Positions 5,855-8,576 of a stretch of 8,576 bases of DNA are shown here, piece after piece. The stretch is taken from NCBI GenBank assembly GCA_002433485.1, contig DJIF01000058.1, positions 1 through 8,576 of the forward strand, read 5' to 3'. This stretch comes from Deltaproteobacteria bacterium UBA6601. Its GTDB lineage: Bacteria; Myxococcota_A; UBA796; UBA9615. The notes under the pieces were generated by a model, which saw nothing but the letters and a program-made list of their open reading frames with translations, was not told the origin of the DNA and did no database searches. Numbering within the stretch: the first letter of the stretch is position 1; every line of letters starts with the position of its first letter. The position numbers were made by a program, and so were the translations under genes.

Positions 5855-6499
5855 TCAGCCTTCGCTCAAGCTGGCCAGATCCTCCAGCAGTCGGTCGTGA
5901 GCGGAGCTTTCCTGAGCTCCGTAGTAGCCACGCACCTGAAGCTGCCGATCGACCAACACAAAGTGGGAACCATGGAGGATGTTTCCGGCCCGGCTGGGAT
6001 CAGGTTCGATAGTGGTCTTGAAGCCATCGACGACGATCTCACGAATGCCCTCTGTAGATCCGGTCAGAAAACGCCAGTGCGGCAGATCAGCGCCGTTCCG
6101 GGCGGCATATTCCTTGAGCACAGCGGGCTGGTCTGTCTCCGGATCAACGCTAAAAGAGACCAGGGCAACCCCCAATTCTGCAGGCAAGCGGCCTGAGAGG
6201 TCCTTCATCTGAGCGGTAAAGGCCGGGCATACGGTCGGGCAGCTGGTAAAGATGAAGTTGGCGACCCACAATCGACCGCGCAGTTGCTCGCTGCCAAAGC
6301 TGGCTTCATCTTGATCTGAAAAGCTGAACTCGGGCAAGGCACTGAGGACCGGCAGCTGACCGATCTCAACCTCAGTGACAACACCGGAGCGACCGGCATC
6401 GCCGAATTGAACCCGCTGGCCGAGCACCAACACCGCTAGCGCCAGCGACGCCAGTGCCAGCGCGCTAAGTGCAAACAGGGCCCAGGCTCTGGTCGACAT
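5855..6499 (-). CDS. Sco1/SenC/PrrC family copper chaperone
   Basis: This 214-residue protein has one N-terminal membrane helix (about residues 5-27) and a periplasmic thioredoxin-fold domain. The Sco signature is complete: 'FTSCPTVCP' with Cys87 and Cys91 (CxxxC), and His176 in 'ILHGSHFVLVD', spaced as the third copper ligand of the family; 'SFSVDPETD' (115-123) is the usual conserved acidic segment. Sco proteins deliver copper to, or reduce the cysteines of, the CuA centre of cytochrome oxidase subunit II. No oxidase gene is in view. It reads toward the radical SAM gene, with only 16 nt between the two stops and no evident terminator. It follows the Asp-rich lipoprotein gene on the same strand after 56 nt, so the two may share a transcript. 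AGGG on the minus strand lies 3 nt before the ATG at 6499. The family assignment is firm; the exact partner is inferred. Confidence 0.93.
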   Translation of the reverse strand: MSTRAWALFALSALALASLALAVLVLGQRVQFGDAGRSGVVTEVEIGQLPVLSALPEFSFSDQDEASFGSEQLRGRLWVANFIFTSCPTVCPAFTAQMKDLSGRLPAELGVALVSFSVDPETDQPAVLKEYAARNGADLPHWRFLTGSTEGIREIVVDGFKTTIEPDPSRAGNILHGSHFVLVDRQLQVRGYYGAQESSAHDRLLEDLASLSEG

Positions 6500-6555
6500 A
6501 ATCCCTACCGGTCGTACTCGAAGAGTTCAGTCAATCGCTCAGCTAAGCGAAACGG

Positions 6556-7176
6556 CTAGAGCGAGCCGCAAGCACTGGAGAAGAAGGTCCCGACAGCGCC
6601 GTTACAAATGCAACTGCGCTCTTCAGCACTGACGCAGAGCCCATAGTCAGCGCCAGGCAAATACATACAGATCGCGGCCGCTGGATCACCGCAGCTCGCT
6701 CCAGCGAAACCTCCGCAGATGGCTCGATCAACGCTGCACACCCCCTGGCTTACCGACCAGGTAAAACAATCCTGAGACCCACCGCACTCCGAGACGTTGC
6801 TACAGCTCTGCCCAATGGTGTCGCACTGAAACACTGGCCCGTCGTTGCTGGCGCTGTCGTCGTCGTCGCCAGCAGAATCGTCGTCGCCAGTAGAGTCGTG
6901 GTCGCCAGCAGAGTCATCGTCGTCGCCGGCGCTGTCGTCATCATCGCCACTGCTGTCGTCGTCATCAGCGGCGCTGTCGTCGTCATCAGCGGCGCTGTCG
7001 TCGTCATCAGAGCCGGTACTGTCGTCGTCATCAGAGCCGGTACTGTCGTCGTCATCAGAGCCGGCATCGTCATCATCAGCGGCGCTGTCGTCGTCATCAG
7101 AGCCGGTATCGTCACAGGCCGGACCCAGGGCTAACAAGCCCAACAACCAGAGCATCGAAACCGCAACACGCAACAT
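6556..7176 (-). CDS. Putative lipoprotein with tandem Asp-rich repeats and Cys-rich C-terminal domain
   Basis: I place the start at ATG 7176 because GGAGG lies exactly 7 nt upstream and the signal sequence begins there; an in-frame start at 7218 would add 14 polar residues before it. The 206-residue product has a hydrophobic signal (residues 3-20) ending in 'ALGPAC', an imperfect lipobox with Cys21 as the probable lipidated residue and Asp at +2. Residues 27-110 are 12 units of 6-8 residues, mostly DDDD followed by SAA, STGS, SAG or SSG, making a long, highly acidic, disordered spacer. Residues 111-206 contain 12 cysteines (118, 125, 131, 137, 147, 154, 162, 170, 181, 189, 191, 203), an even number suggesting up to six disulfides. 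I recognise no named domain in this head. It is probably displayed outside the cytoplasm, with the acidic spacer holding the head off the membrane and perhaps binding cations. Function is unknown. Confidence 0.82.
   Translation of the reverse strand: MLRVAVSMLWLLGLLALGPACDDTGSDDDDSAADDDDAGSDDDDSTGSDDDDSTGSDDDDSAADDDDSAADDDDSSGDDDDSAGDDDDSAGDHDSTGDDDSAGDDDDSASNDGPVFQCDTIGQSCSNVSECGGSQDCFTWSVSQGVCSVDRAICGGFAGASCGDPAAAICMYLPGADYGLCVSAEERSCICNGAVGTFFSSACGSL
6847..7098 (-). repeat. Tandem 18-24 bp repeats encoding DDDD-Ser/Ala/Gly units
   Basis: Twelve imperfect in-frame units are present: eight of 21 bp, two of 24 bp and two of 18 bp, or close variants. On the plus strand they read as runs of GTCGTC. 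All lengths are multiples of three, so gain or loss of units keeps the frame. Adjacent 24-bp units encoding DDDDSTGS are nearly identical in DNA, which points to recent duplication, whereas units nearer the head are more degenerate (DHDSTG, DDDSAG). Confidence 0.9.
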
Positions 7177-7284
7177 AGGGCAACCTCCATGGTCCGGCAG
7201 CGGTGGCCACTGGATCACTGCAAGAGTAGCGCAAGCGTAACAACTGTGGACCCTGCTGCTGTACTGCGCTAACAGAGTCTGGTC
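7177..7284. promoter_or_regulatory. Divergent intergenic region between lipoprotein and ferritin-like genes
   Basis: These 108 bp separate two divergently transcribed genes and so should carry promoters for both. The only clear element is the lipoprotein gene's Shine-Dalgarno (GGAGG on the minus strand, 7184-7188). A short inverted pair (TAGCGCA near 7227, TGCGCTA near 7266) is present, but it is too short to interpret. I see no convincing -35/-10 pair on either strand. Confidence 0.4.
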
Positions 7285-7917
7285 ATGAACCTGCCCCTGC
7301 GCGAGGCCATTGCAGACTCATCAAGGCGAGCTCAAGCGGCCAGTCACCGTTATGGCCAGCTGCTCAACGATGGCGACCGCCGCATGCTGGTGCAGGCCTT
7401 TCACCGCGCCGAATCCCTGGCCCGCCACGCCCTGGTCGATGCCCTGGACCAGGTCTCAGAGCAGTACCTGGCAGCACTGAAGGCGCAGCTGGCAGACGAG
7501 GACCGCCATGTAGATGTCTTTGCGACCTGGCAGCAAGAGGCTCCGCCAGCAGTGCCAGCACCGCGTCGAAAGCAACGCAAGGAACACGTTTGGTTTGCCC
7601 TGCTGCTCGCCAATGAAGTGGCCGGCTTCTGCCAGTTCGAGATGCTCTCAGCGCTGCTGGTGGACAAAACCCAGCAGCAACAGCTGCAAGACATCATTCG
7701 CGACGAGACCGAGCACATTACCCGTCTGGCACGCTGGCTACGTCCCTACCGGGAGCTGCCATCCTTTGCCGATGTAAAGCGAATCGCCGGTCGCTTCAAC
7801 GGTGATCTAGAAGGCCGCATGCAACAATTTCTACCGCGCCAGGAGCTGGCCGGCTTTCGCCGAGAGATGGGCGCGGTTATCCGGACCCTGCTGGAAGCTG
7901 CCTTCGGCCTGGACTGA
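7285..7917 (+). CDS. Ferritin-like di-iron carboxylate protein
   Basis: This 210-residue, almost wholly helical protein carries the four-helix-bundle metal pattern. Glu43 is followed by Glu72-x-x-His75 ('EDRH') 29 residues later; then Glu111 ('ANEVAG') is followed by Glu141-x-x-His144 ('ETEH') 30 residues later. This E...ExxH...E...ExxH arrangement provides four carboxylates and two histidines for a non-haem di-iron site, as in rubrerythrin- and oxygenase-type ferritin-like proteins. A Pro/Arg/Lys-rich linker (about 86-100) joins the two helix pairs. There is no rubredoxin domain and no signal peptide, so it is expected in the cytoplasm. The ERF-type motifs I associate with the tRNA hydroxylase MiaE are not seen. 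It could be an iron-storage, peroxidase or hydroxylase relative. It stands alone between divergent and convergent neighbours, so context does not identify a partner. ATG 7285 has only a weak purine stretch upstream. Confidence 0.75.
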   Translation: MNLPLREAIADSSRRAQAASHRYGQLLNDGDRRMLVQAFHRAESLARHALVDALDQVSEQYLAALKAQLADEDRHVDVFATWQQEAPPAVPAPRRKQRKEHVWFALLLANEVAGFCQFEMLSALLVDKTQQQQLQDIIRDETEHITRLARWLRPYRELPSFADVKRIAGRFNGDLEGRMQQFLPRQELAGFRREMGAVIRTLLEAAFGLD

Positions 7918-8047
7918 GGCAGTTATTGGTGGACAGGGTTGAGGACCGCGCAGAATGGTCGCTCCGGCATGCTGTACCTTTACCACGCCTGCTCCGACAT
8001 GGACTCATGTTCAACCGTGCCCGCCAAGCCTGGAGCTGCAAAGGCAA

Positions 8048-8061
8048 ACGCCCCAGGGCGT
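8048..8061 (-). terminator. Short hairpin just after the stop of the last gene
   Basis: ACGCCCCAGGGCGT is an inverted repeat (five pairs with a 4-nt loop, or six with 2 nt) directly abutting the minus-strand stop codon. Read on the minus strand it is followed by TTTGCCTTTG, a poor T-rich tail. It is a possible weak intrinsic terminator for the minus-strand gene; the rest of the convergent gap (7918-8047) holds nothing I recognise. Confidence 0.3.
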
Positions 8062-8576
8062 CTATTCTGTCGCCTCACTGGGCTCCGAAGCCCCTGCCGC
8101 AGGTAGCTGGGCCGCGGCCCGCTCGGCGGCCCGCTGAGCCCCAACCCGATAGCTCTCCCTAGCACTGAGCTCAGCTACGGCGCTCTGCTCTGCGATCAAG
8201 GCCAACCAGCTGAGGATCAACTCGCGTTCACGAGGATCACCGCCCTTGCTGGCGACTCGCTTAAGGCCACGGTCAATAATGCGCAGCTGGCTCAGCGCCT
8301 CAGCAATGCTGTCACGTGGGGTCGGGCCACCGTTCTCTGAGGGCTCGTCCAAGGCCTCTTCCAGAACCACCTCAAAGCGGGCAACTGCGGCATCTGCGGC
8401 AGCCTGAAGAGCCTCCTGCTCTGAGCTCGGTGTTGTCCCTTCAGTGAGGCTCCGCGCCATATGGGCCAGCGCTACCGTGGCCAAAACCTCACTCACCTGG
8501 TCTACCAAGGGCATCAACTCGGCCTCGGCCACCTGGCGATAGGCAGGGATCATGTCCACAACACTGGAGCTAGCCA
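8062..8576 (-). CDS. Hypothetical helical protein (probably 5' partial)
   Basis: The frame ends at a TAG at 8062-8064 and stays open to the right edge of the window. Internal candidate starts are ATG at 8553 (163 residues) and GTG at 8559 (165 residues), but neither has a good Shine-Dalgarno, so the gene may begin outside the window. The product is rich in Ala, Glu, Leu and Arg, predicted mainly alpha-helical and moderately acidic, with no cysteine and no signal peptide in the visible part. Two helical stretches (roughly the first 35 residues and residues 45-70) are separated by a Thr/Ser/Glu-rich segment, a Pro/Gly-containing break lies near residues 72-84, and the tail is Ala/Glu/Pro-rich. 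I recognise no family. Codon pattern and length make it more credible than the small plus-strand frames that overlap it. Confidence 0.55.
   Translation of the reverse strand, partial: ASSSVVDMIPAYRQVAEAELMPLVDQVSEVLATVALAHMARSLTEGTTPSSEQEALQAAADAAVARFEVVLEEALDEPSENGGPTPRDSIAEALSQLRIIDRGLKRVASKGGDPRERELILSWLALIAEQSAVAELSARESYRVGAQRAAERAAAQLPAAGASEPSEATE

Noticed and set aside
6535..6550. Imperfect 16-bp palindrome TCGCTCAGCTAAGCGA between lipoprotein stop and sco
   Set aside because: It is one mismatch from perfect, but short and with no T-tract. A terminator or operator role cannot be supported from one copy.
6750..7240. Ser-, Thr/Met- and Val-rich frames on both strands across the Asp-codon repeat
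   Set aside because: A triplet-like repeat stays open in all frames. Only the minus-strand frame with signal sequence, Shine-Dalgarno and structured Cys-rich end is credible.
7926..8162. Small plus-strand frames (60-78 codons) after the ferritin-like gene
   Set aside because: They overlap the 3' end of the minus-strand gene, have low-complexity Pro/Arg/Ser content and no Shine-Dalgarno.

Overview
This window is high-GC bacterial DNA with dense, mostly co-directional coding. Two genes encode exported proteins with Asp/Ser/Ala/Gly-rich linkers (repeated DDDDSA-type units). From general knowledge, such linkers are common in lipoproteins of Myxococcota/Bradymonadota-type 'deltaproteobacterial' lineages. 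I therefore infer a Gram-negative, probably aerobic bacterium of that kind; the Sco copper chaperone supports respiration through a copper oxidase. The taxonomic inference is soft.

Layout. Positions 1-405 hold the 3' end of a secreted or lipid-anchored protein with an Asp-rich linker. A short gap follows with a perfect 12-bp inverted repeat (426-454) and an extended -10 promoter-like element (479-487) placed so that the next gene might be transcribed almost without a leader. From 496 to 5838 six plus-strand genes are packed head to tail: a YhhQ/VUT-family queuosine-precursor transporter, dihydroneopterin aldolase (folB), a pteridine-reductase-like SDR, an FMO-like FAD oxidoreductase, a membrane protein with a diverged DUF3179-like domain, and a cobalamin-binding-type radical SAM protein. 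The first five are joined by 4-nt stop/start overlaps or a 2-nt gap; the sixth follows after 19 nt. Convergent to this, on the minus strand, are a Sco1/SenC protein (5855-6499) and, upstream of it, a lipoprotein with 12 tandem Asp-rich units and a 12-Cys C-terminal domain (6556-7176). A 108-bp divergent intergenic region leads to a plus-strand ferritin-like di-iron protein (7285-7917). The window closes with an unrecognised minus-strand helical protein (8062 to the right edge), with a small hairpin just past its stop.

How the genes may work together. folB and the SDR form a plausible pterin/folate pair. The transporter handles a 7-deazaguanine compound, which also derives from the GTP/dihydropterin route. 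The FAD enzyme, DUF3179 protein and B12-type radical SAM enzyme are translationally or closely coupled to this pair, but their substrates cannot be read from sequence. The most interesting part of the window is this compact operon linking pterin chemistry with two redox enzymes of unknown substrate and a membrane DUF3179 protein. No mobile element, CRISPR array, tRNA or rRNA was recognised.
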